Assembly (NCBI GenBank): GCA_018287875.1
Contig: JAGVVL010000002.1
Location: 5,146,001-5,210,000, forward strand
Source: Nigrospora sphaerica
Lineage: Eukaryota > Ascomycota > Sordariomycetes > Amphisphaeriales > Apiosporaceae
Direction: 5' to 3'
Length of the DNA stretch: 64,000 bases
The notes beneath the pieces were generated by a model. That model did no database searches. It was not told the DNA's origin and was given only the letters and a program-made list of their open reading frames with translations. Positions 34,813 through 47,403 of the stretch are shown here, piece by piece. The position numbers and the translations under genes were made by a program. Every line of letters begins with the position of its first letter. The first letter of the stretch is position 1.

Positions 34813-35622
34813 AACCCTCGGCGCCCTCTTTATCTCCCCCGGCGGGGCCTAAGCCGGAAAGAAATAAATACAATGGCATATGCCCCAGGCAAGCGGCGGC
34901 GGCGGCGGCCAAGGGAGAGCCCGCATGTACCCAGTAGTGCACAATATGCCCATATCACGCACAGCAGGTGCGAGCATCAACACCGCAAACCCGCAAAACA
35001 CGTGTACAAGTGCGTGGCTACCAGGCACGTCGATCCGGGCTCGGGACAGCGTGCGACTCTTGCTTAGGAGAGGACGGGACCAAGGGCCATGACGACACGA
35101 AGCTTCACTCCCGCATAGTCAAGGTCAAACCGGCGTATCGCTTTTTGGATGAACCCCCTGCAAGATAGGCACCCATCATACGACCCGGGGGGCACGGTGT
35201 CATCGTATCGAGGTCTCTGGGAAAAGAAATGCAAACAAACCGTGGCCACATGTTTCTCCCTAGCGGTACATCTGCGCGCCGTGATTGATAATGCTGGGTA
35301 ATACTATTATATTGACTCATATCTCATATTGCATTGCTCGTTACCATGAAGACGGGCGCTTTTGGCCCGTATGCAATCCTTCCACCCGCCTCCTTTTCGT
35401 GATTATCCTACCAAAACCCCAAGCCCAGCCGGCGCTGGTATGTGATGGCAGCGTAACAAGTCATGGCTAAGCCTGTCCCTCTGCTCCGGAAAAAGAATTA
35501 GAGCATAGGAAAATGGGCCAGAAAAAGAAAGAGATGGAGATAAAGAGAGAAGGAGAGAGGGAGGGAGACTGACTAGGGCACCGCGGACCAGCCATCCCGT
35601 GCCCCGCTAACCCCCTTTCTCC
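34813..35622. other. Convergent intergenic spacer, MRP49 to SMP-C2 gene
   Basis: An 810-bp spacer with both 3' ends pointing inwards. A purine-rich stretch lies near 35490-35570 on the + strand. No gene is apparent. Confidence 0.5.
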
Positions 35623-38600
35623 TCACACTTCGGTCTCGACGTCGGGTTGCCGGCCGTCCAGGGCCCCGAGCTTGGTGACGCGGCGGATGGCGAACTTGGC
35701 CTCGTCCTTGACGAACTGGACGTTGCGCATGGGCCGCCACTGCATCAAGCCGCGGTGCTGGCGGTGCAGATCCCGGCTCCGGGACCGGTAGTCCTTGTAG
35801 GCCTTGTAGGGGTTCCTGCTGCTCGACCTCCTGGATGTGCCCGAGACCGAGCTGTTCGTGCCGTTGGTCGTCGTCTTACTCATCGACGTGTCGACGCTCT
35901 CGCGCGGCCGGTGTACGTCCTCGTCGTGTGCGTCCCCGGCGTTGGTGGCGTCGCTGACGCCCAGGTCCGTGTCCTCGTGCCGTACTCGCCGCTGCACGGG
36001 CGACGTGGGCGAGCGCACGCTGCTGTCCTCATCCGAGTCTTCATCCGGCACGTAGACATCCTCGTCCGTGCCCTGCCCGTCGCCGGTTTGGGTGCTCATA
36101 AAATCGGCAGGGTCTTTGCCGAAAGCACCGGACCAGTCTGTGCCGTCCTTGGCGAGCCACTTCTGCTTCTCCTCCTCGCTGGCGGTAGCGAGCACGTCGC
36201 GGCCCTGGGTGAGTGAGTTGTCGTGTAGTTTCTGAATAACGGGGGGTAGCTCCCGAGACACTTCTTCCTTCCGCACGCCTTCGGCGTAGCACGCCTCCCA
36301 CGTCTCAATCGTCTCGCGCGAGTCGTTGTCGCTGACAAATCGTTTATGATGACGATCCGTGCCTGCCTTGAATCGACCGCGGAATCGCAAGCGTCCGATC
36401 TGCTCCAGGTTAAGTACCGGAACGGATCGGAAGTTTTCCTCGGTGATGTAGTTCTGGGCGAAACGCATTCCGTTGTCGCAGCGGAAGATGGGTATGTCAA
36501 AGTCCGTCTCTTCGCCATCCACCACGCCCTGCAGCCAGAGTGCGGCGTAGACGTTGGCATTGCGCTTCCCGCCTATGTGGAACTCAAAGAGGATGGGCGA
36601 CCGGTACCGGTAGCGGACCGGAAGGTATGGCCGCGTGTACCGGTCTTCCCCGCTGATGTTCCAAGTCATATGGTCGTCCTCGACGGTGCACTGCTCTCTC
36701 TTGATCGAAGCCGAACTCCCACCAGTGCGGAGCCGCAGCTTCGTCTTGTTCGACTTGCCCGTACCCTCAACGTACGTGGACGTGATTTCATCCGAAGTGA
36801 AGTGGAAAGTTCCCACTTCCCATCCAAGTTGCTGCGGCGGTAGTTTGAGCTCAACGGAGCGGAAGAGGAGGGAAATTCGGATGCGTCCGAAGCCGACGCC
36901 ACCATCCAGCGGGTACCATCGCGTAGACTGAGTGAAAGAATGTCAGTACGAGGATCGGATCCGGAACATGCAAGGAGCTGGGATGTACACCGACCTGGCT
37001 GGACGTTTGAAGAATATCACTGAGCTTCAAGGGCACTACACCAATGATGGGGTCATGCTGGCGGTTCCGGGAGTCTCGAACCGTCACCGTCACGATGGCG
37101 GATCGCCAGTCGCGAACAAATCGCTCGGTACCGGCGTTGAAGATGGGCTTGGACGAGACGACCTTGGTCCGCGTCTTGTAGACCAACTCGTCATTAAGGA
37201 GGATGGTGCAATAGGCGCTGGGAAGCTTCTTGCTCGTTTCTTCCTTGATTTCTCCTGCGTCCTGGGCGGGCTCGTATTCTTTGCCGCCCTTGCGTTTGCC
37301 GCCTTCCGAACCTTTGATGTTGGCCAACTCGAGGTTAACGATCTGGTGAACCACGACGGACAGAACACCAGAGGGCCAAAGAGGATCGGGAGGGGTGTGT
37401 ATGACGGCATCTTCTTCGGCAGTGTCCACGGTGCCCTTGTCATCCTGGAACTCCTTCTTGTCCCGGAGCTCCTTGGGTAGGCTGAGGTCCTTCCCGTCGG
37501 TGCGCAGCGCAGAGCGGAATTGGGTCTTCCCAAAAAAGCCAACCTCCCAATGCAACTCGCCCGGCATTTCGCTATCGGCCTTGACACCCCTCAGCTTGGA
37601 CACCTGGGTGTACATTTTCCCGGGGTGCTGGATCAGCTTCTGCATCGAAAGCTCGACCTTGCCAACCACATCGTCAGCGCTGGACCGGTCGCTGTCCCAC
37701 AGTTCCATGGACAGCTGCTCGTTGGCCTTGATAAGATCGGCTGTGACCATGAGCGCACAGGTTTCCTCGAAAATGGGGTTGAGATCGTCCTGGATAACAC
37801 GGGTGCAGTACATGGGCTTGCCGAATTTGGACCAGCTGACGGTAATATAAGGGTCGGAACCACCACCCCGGGAGCCGCGGGTATCCTGCTTGGAGAGACC
37901 CACGGCCTTGTGAATCCGGATGAAGACGACACCCAGCGCGTTGGTCTCCTTTTGGATGTCATCGCCCTGCAGCATCTTTCCGAGGTCGAGCGTCATAGAT
38001 TTGGGCGCCACGTACATGCTGCAAGCCGTCTTGATAGCCCAGTTGACAAAGTTGGAAATGAGCGGGAGGTTGAGAATGTTGACGCCGTGCTGGATCATGG
38101 GCACACAGCCAGCCTGCACCTTCGGGACTCCCATGAGGGTAAAGGTCACCGTCTTCAGGAAAGGGGGCTCGGGGGACATTTGCAGCCTTAGCCGGACCGT
38201 TCCCACTAAGCCCTGAAGTTCGACCCCTGGTGCAGGGTTAGCAAGTCGGTACCGTGAGACAAACCGGACATTTTCATCACCGGCACTTACAGATGGGGAG
38301 AGGAACCCCGAAAAGCCCACGCAGACCAAGGTAAAAGACCAGTTGCATGCCCATGTTGGATGCGTTGGCCTTGCCTCCGGGTTTCGCATGATAGGCAAAA
38401 GAGCACTCGAGGTTGTAGTAGTCTCCGCCCTCTTCGTCGGCGGCGAGTTCCTGGGGGTCCTTGGTCTTTTCCTGCGTCTTGTGCAGTTCGTCCTTAACCT
38501 CCTGCATATGCGAGTCCGGCAGAGCGCGGAGGCTCAGAATGCGGATCGGGTTGTTGCCCTGAGAGATGTCGGCGACCTTGACATTCTCGATAATTCCGGG

Positions 38601-39481
38601 AACCGAGGCTTGCATGACGTCCTCGAGGGTGTCGGCCACGGCAGCAAACATGTCGGGGTTGACCAAGCCCCAGATAATGCCCAGAAGGGTGTTCATCCAC
38701 TCGACCGACTCGGGAATCAGGTTGATGGTGGCCATCTCGCCACGCTTCTGCTCGCTGGACCACTCGATATCCCTGCCCTGGCGGATGAGGTCCTTCATCC
38801 ACAGGTAGATGCCAGAAGCAATGCACATGGCCAGGGGGACAAGGCCCAGGAGGCGGCCCCCGAAGAACTTGCCCATGAATATGATGGCAAAGAAAACCCC
38901 GACGCACAGAATGGTGGCCCGCTGCTCGATTATCGCAAACATGGGCTCGTACGAGACGCTTGGGGTGGGGTGAAACAGAACGTTGGTCTTCTCGCCGTGA
39001 ATGGGCACATCGGTGGTGGCGCCCGTTGCCACGGGTTCTGGCGGGGCCGTAACATCTTGAGCCTCCCTGTACTCTTCGCTGCTCTGGCTGGGGTCTGTCC
39101 GGACCGTTGTGTCCTTGCCCAGGTTGGCGTTGGGGACGGAGAGCTGAGGCAGTGGGCGTCAGAAGGCCGGACGGCGGGCGCTGAGGGCGGTCCACTTACA
39201 GTAGGGTTCTCGACGGCTTTCATGAAATCCGTGCTGACATCGTCAATCTCGACCTCCTTGCCGGTGACGGGATCCGTAACTGTCCGGGTGGTCTTCTTGG
39301 CGGCCGGCTTTTGGTCAACGGAGCCGTTGGCCTTCTGTTGGGCTTCGATCTTCGCATCGCGGTCCCTTTTGTCGCGGTCGAGCGACGCCACAAACTCGTG
39401 GACGTTGGGGATCCGGTTGCGGCCCGAATAATGCGCGCCGGCGGACGGGTACTGTTGGTTCTTCTCGTCTACGCCCTCCAT
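35623..39481 (-). CDS. SMP- and C2-domain membrane protein, Mug190/tricalbin-like
   Basis: Four exons, 39481-39200, 39143-38291, 38226-36995 and 36927-35623; all phases match and give 1223 residues. Order: charged N-terminus; hydrophobic hairpin (about 170-212, starting ATILCVGVFFAIIFMGKFFG); SMP-type lipid-transfer region (about 225-470, including LPIWVELQGLVGTVRLRL and PPFLKTVTFTLMGVPKV); first C2 domain (about 475-600, GSDPYITVSW, DDLNPIFEE); second C2 domain (about 665-790); a globular region; and an acidic, Ser-rich tail. This matches the S. pombe Mug190 family of tricalbin-like proteins. By analogy it tethers the cortical ER to the plasma membrane and moves lipids, with C2 domains binding Ca2+ or acidic lipids. 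The ATG at 39481 is used; the five codons upstream begin with GTG and are not a start. Confidence 0.87.
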
Positions 39482-41298
39482 GGCAACTTGACTCACTGAG
39501 AATCCAGGGTCCTCGTGGCGGAGCGGTCTTCTCGCAGAACGAGTCGAAGTTGGAGAACGACCGGGGCGCGGAGGGCGTCGCGGTTGTTCTGGTAGGCGGC
39601 AGAGCTGTCAGCAGGTACGTCAAAACGGAGTAAAGAGGCGCTGAGCTGGGTTGCCATACCGTCACTGCTACGAAGTAGCAATGTCAGACGCCTGGGCCGA
39701 ACTTAATCGCCTGGGTGGTGGAGATGAGGGCGAAGGGCAGTAGACAGGTTGTGGTAATGGGGCCTGGCAATGGGCAATATCTGTAGGCTCTCGACGTCGG
39801 CTTTTCGCACCTATGCACACATGCGTCGTCTCACACAGACAACACACACACACGCATACAACACGACGCAGCTCAGCTCGGCTTGGCTCACGCGTAGGAA
39901 TATTGGCCACTTCAACGAAGGGAAAGGCGTATGCGGGAGCGGACAACCATCACATATACCCGGGGCGGACAGGGTAGCGGCTGACCCATACCCATAACAG
40001 GGCTGGCCCACGTATGCTGTGCCATGAAGGGCTGGCGCTTGTTGCATCATCGCGCGCCGGCCAGTCGCATCGAATTGCGGCTGTTGCTCTGATGTTGGGT
40101 CAGGTACGTCGGTGTATGACGTAGGGCCAACCTGCTGTGTAAGTCGAGCCAGTGATGACGGGCCTGCTAATAAAGGCTCTGCAAACATCACCGGCAGCCT
40201 TGGCAGCGCGTGGGTCCTCGTCCGCTAGGGCCGAGAACATGGATCCATCCATCTCCAGCCGAGCGGGAGCTGAAAGCGCCCGACCCCACCAGCAAACCAC
40301 CATCTCGCCGAGTTTACCTATTCCCTCTTGGGGCAAGAGAAAGCAGGTTTCTGTCGGCCGCCGGAACCGTGCCGGCGTATAAATGGGAACAGCGTCAATG
40401 GCGGGAAGAATGCCGTCGCATGCTTTTCAGCGATCGCTCTCCGGGATGGCTAACCGAGCTCTCACGTAGGCCGCCATCGAGTCGCACCATGTGTGTACAT
40501 ACACGCACAAATCCCACCCCCCCTTGGTGAGTACCGGGAAGGGCTTGGCCTGGTCACCACAGCCGGAGCTCGCGTCAAGGATCTGCGCCTAGGATGTGTT
40601 GTGCGTCATTGGCGCCTGGTTGTTTGTGAAATGTTTCTCTTTCTCTCCCCCCTTCGTCCATCAGCTTGGATCATTACGGATCGACATGTTCCCGGAAGCT
40701 GATGCATGTTGACCCTGCTACATGTCCATACATACCCACTTACCTGATACGTTGCAGTATGCTGCGTGAAGGCTGCTGCTCTACTCCCAGGCCAATATCC
40801 ATCTCGGACGGCGCTCGGCACGTTAGGGGATATGGAGCGCTTCTCACGGCCCGCGGCACTGCAGCAACGTGGCGTCCCACTGATAGCTAGGGTGCGCTGT
40901 GAGCAGCCTACGCCCATACCTATTTTCCGCCCATATCTATGTTCCACCCATATCTATTTACCACCCATTTACAGATAAGTGACGGCGGACATGCACATGT
41001 AGGCAGGTATGTTAGGTCTCAAGTAAGCCAACCTCGACAGAGTCGGTTACGGTGTGAATCGAAGTACGGGTATGTGGAAATTGGTCGTGTGCGTCGTGTT
41101 ATCATCTGGCCTCGTGAGTTGGTTATGTACAATCGATACCCTTCATGCCTTTGGCACTGCTGGTGACGCCGTGGAATTCCCCAGAACCCGCCAGACTCCA
41201 AAATTGCCTTGCGACATGCCTGTACGCCCACCTTCACCAGACTCCGTGCCGAATCGTGCTTTGGTTTTCGTCTCTGCCTTTCCACCCCGTCTCTCCTT
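39482..41298. other. 1.8-kb intergenic region
   Basis: This spacer lies upstream of the SMP-C2 gene and downstream of the next minus-strand gene. A TGACTCA heptamer is at 39489-39495, directly before the ATG, too close to be a likely promoter element. A short CA tract is at about 39838-39855. The open frames are short and have no domain. Confidence 0.5.
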
Positions 41299-42624
41299 TC
41301 ACCACGTAGGGGGTACGGGGCTGTCCCTCCTCACCCCGGTCTCCGGGTTGATCAAATCCACCGACCCGAGCAGGCCCGCCTTCGCCGGGGCCGTCGCGGC
41401 GCGGCCGTCAGCCGTCGGCGTCTTGGCGTCGGCCTCGGGGCCGCTACGGGGCGTCGTGGCCCGGCTGAGCATTTCGGCCGACGACACGCTAGCGGCGTCG
41501 GACATGTCCACATCTCCTTCCCGGGCGTCCCCCGACGGCGGCCCTGCTGGCTCGACGCTAATCTGGACGGCCGCCTGGACCGGCGCGGAGACGGCCGGGC
41601 CCGGCGCCTGCGCGGCCGCCCGCAGCGCCGCCATGGCCCCGCTTTCCTCCTCGTCCTCCTCTTGGCCAATGGTCCATACCCACTTCCGCTTCTTTTCCTT
41701 CCTTTTGCGCTTCTTTATGCCTGTGGGCCCCGGTGAGGAAATGGTCGCCTGCGTCCCTAACCCGGCCATCCGTCGCCGCATCTCCTCGAACGGGCCTGGC
41801 GTCTGTCCGCCGTCGCGCGTCTCGTCGTGGGTGTATGCCATGGCGACATCCAGGGCCATGTCCGAATCCTCCGTGGCCGGCGAGGTGGAATACGGCGACG
41901 CCTCCTCGGTCAGCAGGTCAATGTGGGACCGCGTGTACTTTTCCGTGGTAATGGTCTGGGTCAGGGGACTCTCGTATCCGACACGGCGGGCGGCCTTTTC
42001 TTGAAGACGGAGCGACTGCCGTCTGGGGGAGACGGGCGTCCTCGCGCTCGGCGGCGGCAGTGGTGAGTTGCGCAAGATGCTGTGGATGCCGCGCGGGTGT
42101 GTATACGGCGCTTTGCCGTGGAAAACGGCGGGCGCCCGCCGGCGGCTGCTGACCGGCGAGGTTGGTATTACTTGGGCCCCCCATGTGTGCTGCGTGGCAA
42201 AGGAGAACACACGGGGCTCGGACGCATCGACCGGCCCGGCCGACAGGGGCGGCGTGGCCGTCATGGTACTGGGAAAGACCATCTCCACCTGCTTGGGAGA
42301 CACGGCGTTGGCCGTCACCGGCGTGTCGGGGTATGCCGCCGTGTGTGGCGTCTGGATCCTTTGGTGAAGGTCCTTAGCCTCTTCGGCCGTGTTGGTCTGC
42401 AGCCGGAGGGCCTGTGTGAGGTTGATGGCGGTCAAGGGCGTGGACTGGATCGGCGTGGACCGTTCTATGGCTGTCACGTAGACATTGGAGAGGGTGTTGA
42501 AGGCCGTGGGCGACCTCGGATCCGAACTGACCCGCGACCCCCCCACGGAGCGGACGGCCGGCCCGGGCGATGTCTTGGTCTGGAGAGACAGCCTTGGTCT
42601 CTTGGCCGCGGCGGGCGTCGCCAT
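41299..42624 (-). CDS. Conserved fungal protein of unknown function
   Basis: Single exon of 441 residues. I do not recognise a catalytic domain. It is mostly polar and disorder-prone, rich in Ser, Thr, Pro and Ala, with short islands that look conserved: GKAPYTHPRGIHSILRNSPL, SPRRQSLRLQEKAARRVGYE and YTRSHIDLL. It also carries a strongly basic cluster KKRKRKEKKRKW around 320-335 that could act as a nuclear signal. Proteins with this look occur in other Sordariomycetes, sometimes under the doubtful label glucan 4-alpha-glucosidase; I see no glycosidase features. The longer frame to 42756 starts from a TTG, so the ATG at 42624 is the likely start. The Thr-Pro and Ser-Pro pairs hint at regulation by proline-directed kinases, but that is only inference. 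Confidence 0.75.
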   Translation of the reverse strand: MATPAAAKRPRLSLQTKTSPGPAVRSVGGSRVSSDPRSPTAFNTLSNVYVTAIERSTPIQSTPLTAINLTQALRLQTNTAEEAKDLHQRIQTPHTAAYPDTPVTANAVSPKQVEMVFPSTMTATPPLSAGPVDASEPRVFSFATQHTWGAQVIPTSPVSSRRRAPAVFHGKAPYTHPRGIHSILRNSPLPPPSARTPVSPRRQSLRLQEKAARRVGYESPLTQTITTEKYTRSHIDLLTEEASPYSTSPATEDSDMALDVAMAYTHDETRDGGQTPGPFEEMRRRMAGLGTQATISSPGPTGIKKRKRKEKKRKWVWTIGQEEDEEESGAMAALRAAAQAPGPAVSAPVQAAVQISVEPAGPPSGDAREGDVDMSDAASVSSAEMLSRATTPRSGPEADAKTPTADGRAATAPAKAGLLGSVDLINPETGVRRDSPVPPTW

Positions 42625-44759
42625 GATGGGCAGTTTCTCAGCAGAGGTTGTTTCCGACGGACGTCGGTGCGATGTGTGCCTGCGTAACCAACAGGCCGGG
42701 CAACTCGGGCTTCGGAACAACCTCCCAGCCGGCAGGGAAGCACCAAAGGGTAACAAGGTATATCAGTCGTAGTACGACGCAGAGGGCCGTGAGAAGAGGG
42801 GTCGGCAGGCGGCTATATAATAATATCAAGCGGGACGGCCGGCGGTACGCGGGCGGGGGAAGCAATGGCGGAGAGGGGCGTAGGTCGGCGACAGGCGCCA
42901 AGTGAGCATGTAAGTAGGGACTAATGCGTGATGCAGCGTGACAGCGTAGGCGGGAACACTTTAGACGCGCGAGGGACATGTCGGGAGCGAAACAGAAGAG
43001 AGCCGAGGGAGGGTATGATAAAGTCCGTCACATCGCATCACTGGGCGCGACATCGAGGGGCCCCCAGAGTCAGACCATGGACTAGGTAACACTTGCTGCA
43101 GCCGGATTGGGAGCCATCGCCGTTGGTTGGCTATAAAAAGCGAGCAGGGGTCTCACGAAGGATGGAGAGGGAGGCGTAAGCGCCGGCTGATCCTTGTCTA
43201 TAGCCACCCAGGCTAGCCCGAACTGGCGCCCCGGCGGAATCGCAGAGACTCGGCTCACTATCCTCGTGGCCACCGCCTGGCTGGCTGGCACGACCGCCTC
43301 TCGCACCCGGCGTCTATCGCCTTGGCCGATTAGCGACTTGCCGCCTGCGTGTTTCTTCCCCTCTAGAAACAGCGGAATAAGAGGTAGCAGACGGGCTACG
43401 GGTAGAAGAACGGAAGCAAGGGGGTTTTCTCAGGCGGCTCCCAGGCGACCGCTACGACTGGGCGGCTCTCTGGCGGCTCCCCGGCGGTCCCCAGCGACTC
43501 CCCGCACTTCGGCCCAGCCAAAGGTGACGGCCCTATGGCATGGGATCGTGGTGGGACCGAGGCAGATTCGAGCTGGGGGTTGGCGCTGCGCCTGACTAAC
43601 GACCTTAGGAACCGTTGCTAGGCCGGGCGACGGGAGACCGACACTTACTGCAACCATCGTATAGTTGGCCCGCTCAGGCTCGGCCAGCCACGCAAGCCTG
43701 GCTGCCGAGGAGGGGCCCAGCAGGAACGGGCCCGCCGAACAGAAGAACAAAAGATGTGGGAGAAATTACCTACACACGAAACCCCGCAAGTCGCAACGTG
43801 TTGTTGGGCTGGTGGGCGTCGGGGGGCGGAAGCCCGCATGCAGTGATGCTCACGGACCACTGGTTTCTATTTTTGTTTCAGAACGGGGCCGTCCCCTTGT
43901 GTCGGCCGAGGCAAAAAAAGAATGCCATTCTCTCCAATTTTGTCGTGCGCCCGAATTCCATCCTCTCTTTTCATCTCTCCACTGCCAGCCAGCCAGGGCT
44001 CCCTTAATGGGGTAAACACGATAAGGTTTTACGGCGTATCGTAATCGTCCCAGCCGGCTAACATTCCTGTGACTGCCGATGCCGAGGGAGTCGACACAGC
44101 ATAAGCAACCGGGCCAGAAGTTTGTAAGAATGTACTATAATTGGCAGGTGGTGCCATCATGAATACTTTGAGCCGCATGGTCAACTGGACCCAACGCAAC
44201 GGACCGCCCTAGCAAAGAAAGAGGCAGGCTTGGCCGGTTCGTGACGTGTGCTTGAACGAGGCAACGATCTGCTCCGTCGCCCCCCGGATCTTGGCACCGC
44301 AAGTCGGCTCTGGGCCCTGCATTTCAGTGACCAAAACCCCCGCAGGTTGATTAGAGATCCGTTCGTACACACATTGGTGTGTACAGTACGTAGATATATA
44401 TATATATATATATAGCGCTTAAAATAAGCATCTTACTTCAGTACTTATTTAAGTAAGCAATCGTGAATCGGATGGGATCAAACGCAGATGCGGGCAAACG
44501 TTGGAAGGAGGATCCGGCAGCGGTCCCCACAACCCGAATCCACCTGAGCTGAGCCCTCTACTCCATAGGTAATCGATAGTGGGCGAAGGACCTTCTATCA
44601 ATAGCCACCGACTCCGTCCCTGGACCCGTGTCCGAAGGATCCAGGAGAAAAGCCTCTGCACAGGATCCGCGGCCGTCTCGTGACAACATGGCGCAATAGG
44701 ATGACGGTCCACCCTGCCCTTCCGTCTGCGTCGTGATCCCCGCCACGCGTACCAGCGCC
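42625..44759. other. 2.1-kb divergent intergenic region
   Basis: This lies between two genes transcribed away from each other. It contains a TA repeat at 44393-44414, a TATAAAAAG string at 43132-43140 that fits no nearby start, and a C/G-rich section near 43430-43520 with repeated GGCGGCTC-like words. No gene is recognisable. Confidence 0.5.
44393..44414. repeat. TA dinucleotide repeat
   Basis: About eleven TA units, located about 350 bp upstream of the DNA polymerase gene. Confidence 0.95.
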
Positions 44760-46732
44760 ATGGACCTTGGCCTGTCCTCGGCCCCGCGGCGCCGCCGCGG
44801 CCGGGATGACCGGATCATCCTCCATTTCGTAAGTGTATCCCCGGGGAGGGGAAACGGGCGGGGGAATTCACTCTCCGGGAGCCCCCACACCGGCCCCTCC
44901 TCTCTCGACGGCGAGTTGGTGCATCTGACGCGTATCCGGGCGTCCCCCTCTTACGCAACCCCCACCTCTAGGATTACGACTGCTTCTACGCAAGCGTCTT
45001 CGAGAATGAACAGCCGGCGCTCAGGACGCAGCCCCTCGGCGTCAAGCAGAAGAGCATCCTGGCCACGTGCAACTACGTGGCGCGGGCCCGGGGGGTCAAC
45101 AAGCTGATGCTCGTCTCGGAGGCCCGGAAAATCTGTCCCGACCTCGTCTTGGTGAACGGCGAGGACCTGACGAGGTTCCGGCACGCCTCGAAGAGGCTCT
45201 GGACCTTCCTGCGCTCGCACTCCTGGAACAACCGGGTCGAGCGGCTGGGTCTCGACGAGGTCTTCCTCGACGTGACCGATATCGTGGCCTATAATGAGAC
45301 GTTGCTAAATCCCCACGCCCTGCGTCAGTCGTTCTTCCAGCTCTCGCCCCACGACCCCGAGAAGGGATTCAGCCTGGACGCATCCGTTGTCTCTGGGTGC
45401 ACATTTCGCGCCGAGCATCCCGGCGCTGCCGTCCCCGCCGGCCCACTGTATACCCGTTTGATGTTGGCCTCTCACCTGGCCAGCTACCTACGGCGCGGGC
45501 TCGAGGAGGACTTTGGCTACACTTCAACATGCGGCATATCCACCAACAAGACGCTGGCCAAGCTGGCCGGGAGCATGAACAAACCCAAGAACCAGACCAC
45601 GCTGCTCAGCCTGTGTGACGATGACGTGCAGAACTTCATGCGTCGGTGGCCGCTGCGAAGCATTCCGGGGTTGGGTTCCAGGGCATCGCATCTCATTCAG
45701 GAGTACGTCAGGGCCGGTTCGGCCCAGAAAGCTCGCCGCGATGCGGGTGTCTCATCGAACAATATCACCACGCAAGAGGTCCTCGAACATCCGGGTCTGT
45801 CGGCCGAGGCGCTTGACAGGATCGTGGGTGGGCCGGGCACGGAGAGGGGCATCGGCACGCGGGTCTGGGGCCTTGTGCACGGCGTCGACGACGCCGAGGT
45901 GAAGGAGGCGTGCGACGTGCCGAGCCAGATCAGCGTCGAGGACACCTACGTGGCCCGGCCGCTCAACACGCCGGCCGAGCTGATGGCGGAGCTGCACGCG
46001 CTCGCCTGTGCCCTGGTCCAGCGGCTCCGCACCGACCTGCTGCTAGACGGCGGTGGCGCCGCGCCCGCGGCGCCGCGGTGGCGGGCCTACCCGCGGACGC
46101 TGCGCCTGGCGACGCGCGTCAAGGCGCGGGCGGTCGCCGCCGCCGCCGACGGCGCGCCGGCCTTCCACCACCGCAGCAGCCGGAGCGCGCCGCTCCCCCG
46201 CTTCGTCTTCAACCACCCGGACGCCGCCGAGCGCCTCGCCGAGCGCCTCGTCCGCGAGGCCGTCGTGCCCCTCTTCCGCCGCCTCCACGGCGAGCGCCAG
46301 GGCTGGAACCTGGCGCTCCTCAACCTCGGCGCCACAAACATGGTGCTGACGGGCAGCGAGGACGGCGCCGCCGCCGCGGGCGGTCGCCGCGACATCGCCG
46401 TCATGTTCAGGACCCAGGACGCTAAGCTAAAGGAGTTCACCGCCTACAACGAGCCGGCGGCCCCCCGTGCCGACACGACGACGGCCTCCGCCACGCCGGC
46501 CGACGGGCTCGGCGATGAGTACGTCGACGATGCGGGCGATGAGCGCGCCGACGATTCGGGCGACGAGCACGCCGATGGACCGGGCGTCGAGCCAGTTGTC
46601 TGGCGGGCAGGGGCCTCGGCTTGGGAGGACGACGAGGACCACGACAGCTCGCCTAGATGTCCCATGTGCGGTCAGCCGATTCCCGCATTTGCCATGAATG
46701 CTCACCGGCGCTTCCACGCCCTCGGTGAGTGA
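44760..46732 (+). CDS. Y-family translesion DNA polymerase, iota-like, with C-terminal UBZ-like finger
   Basis: Two exons, 44760-44828 and 44972-46732, with a 143-nt intron (gtaagt ... ctag); 609 residues. The first catalytic motif is rebuilt across the intron as ILHF-DYDCFYASVFE. The second is RLGLDEVFLDVTDIV (near 115-130), which is closer to Pol iota (LDE/FDE) than to the SIDE form of eta and kappa. CGISTNKTLAKLAGSMNKP, SIPGLGS and a little-finger region follow. The last 90 residues are acidic and repetitive and end in a CPMCGQPIPAFAMNAHRRFH finger (C-x2-C ... H-x3-H), like the UBZ that ties TLS polymerases to ubiquitinated PCNA. Role: nuclear bypass of damaged template bases. A Pol eta assignment is the main alternative. 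Ala/Arg-rich insert at about 370-410. Confidence 0.88.
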
Positions 46733-47403
46733 CCGGAAGGCGGCTCGAGAAAGCGACGCAAATATTTGGAGCGATATACACAGTACCTACCCGCTTACTC
46801 GATGAAACACCTCGCTGAGCGCTCGACCTCGGTTTTTTTTTTTCTTTCACTCTGCATCACGCCCAGCTGCATTTCGCGCCTCGAGCAAGCAGTAATTAGG
46901 AGTATTGTTCAACACGTACTTGGGCAACCTCTCTGGAACTCGGTGGTCGCATGCCATTGGTAGTAGGAACTATGTACCTTAGGTAGGTATATGGCTATAT
47001 TCGACTTCGCAGAGTGATTGGGGGGTATATCATATTATACGGTTGTAAACTACCAAGCGTAGCCCATAGACATCCTCCCACAGTCTCGTCCTTTGTGACG
47101 CCAAGCCTCGCGCCAAACTTGCTAGCCAAAATCTCCCCCTTCCCCCCGAAGTCACCAACAACATCCCAAGGTATCGACGAATGCGCCCTAGCATTCTCCC
47201 AATGAATTGGCCGCCCCCCATCTGTCCATATGTCCGGTTGACGCCAATACAAATGTCCCATTCGCATCCTATACTCCTTAATTGAAACCTAGTCAGCAAC
47301 AATGCCCCGAGCGAGCCCTTTCTCCGAGTTTTCGCCTAGCCTTGGGCAGGCCTCCAAGTCATAATTACCGCACGCCACGACAATGGACCAACGGGTGGCC
47401 CCA
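46733..47403. other. Convergent intergenic spacer, polymerase to bHLH gene
   Basis: A 671-bp spacer with both 3' ends pointing inwards. It is AT-richer than the neighbouring genes and has an AGGTA/TACCT motif cluster at about 46972-46990. No gene is apparent. Confidence 0.5.

Noticed and set aside
39489..39495. TGACTCA before the SMP-C2 gene
   Set aside because: It lies 8 bp from the ATG, too close to act as an upstream activator, and the gene is not in amino-acid synthesis.
41054..42004. 316-residue open frame on the + strand opposite the unknown protein
   Set aside because: Low-complexity Ser/Ala/Arg content and full overlap with a better-supported minus-strand gene.
43132..43140. TATAAAAAG box
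   Set aside because: It is not placed at a sensible distance and strand from any called start codon.
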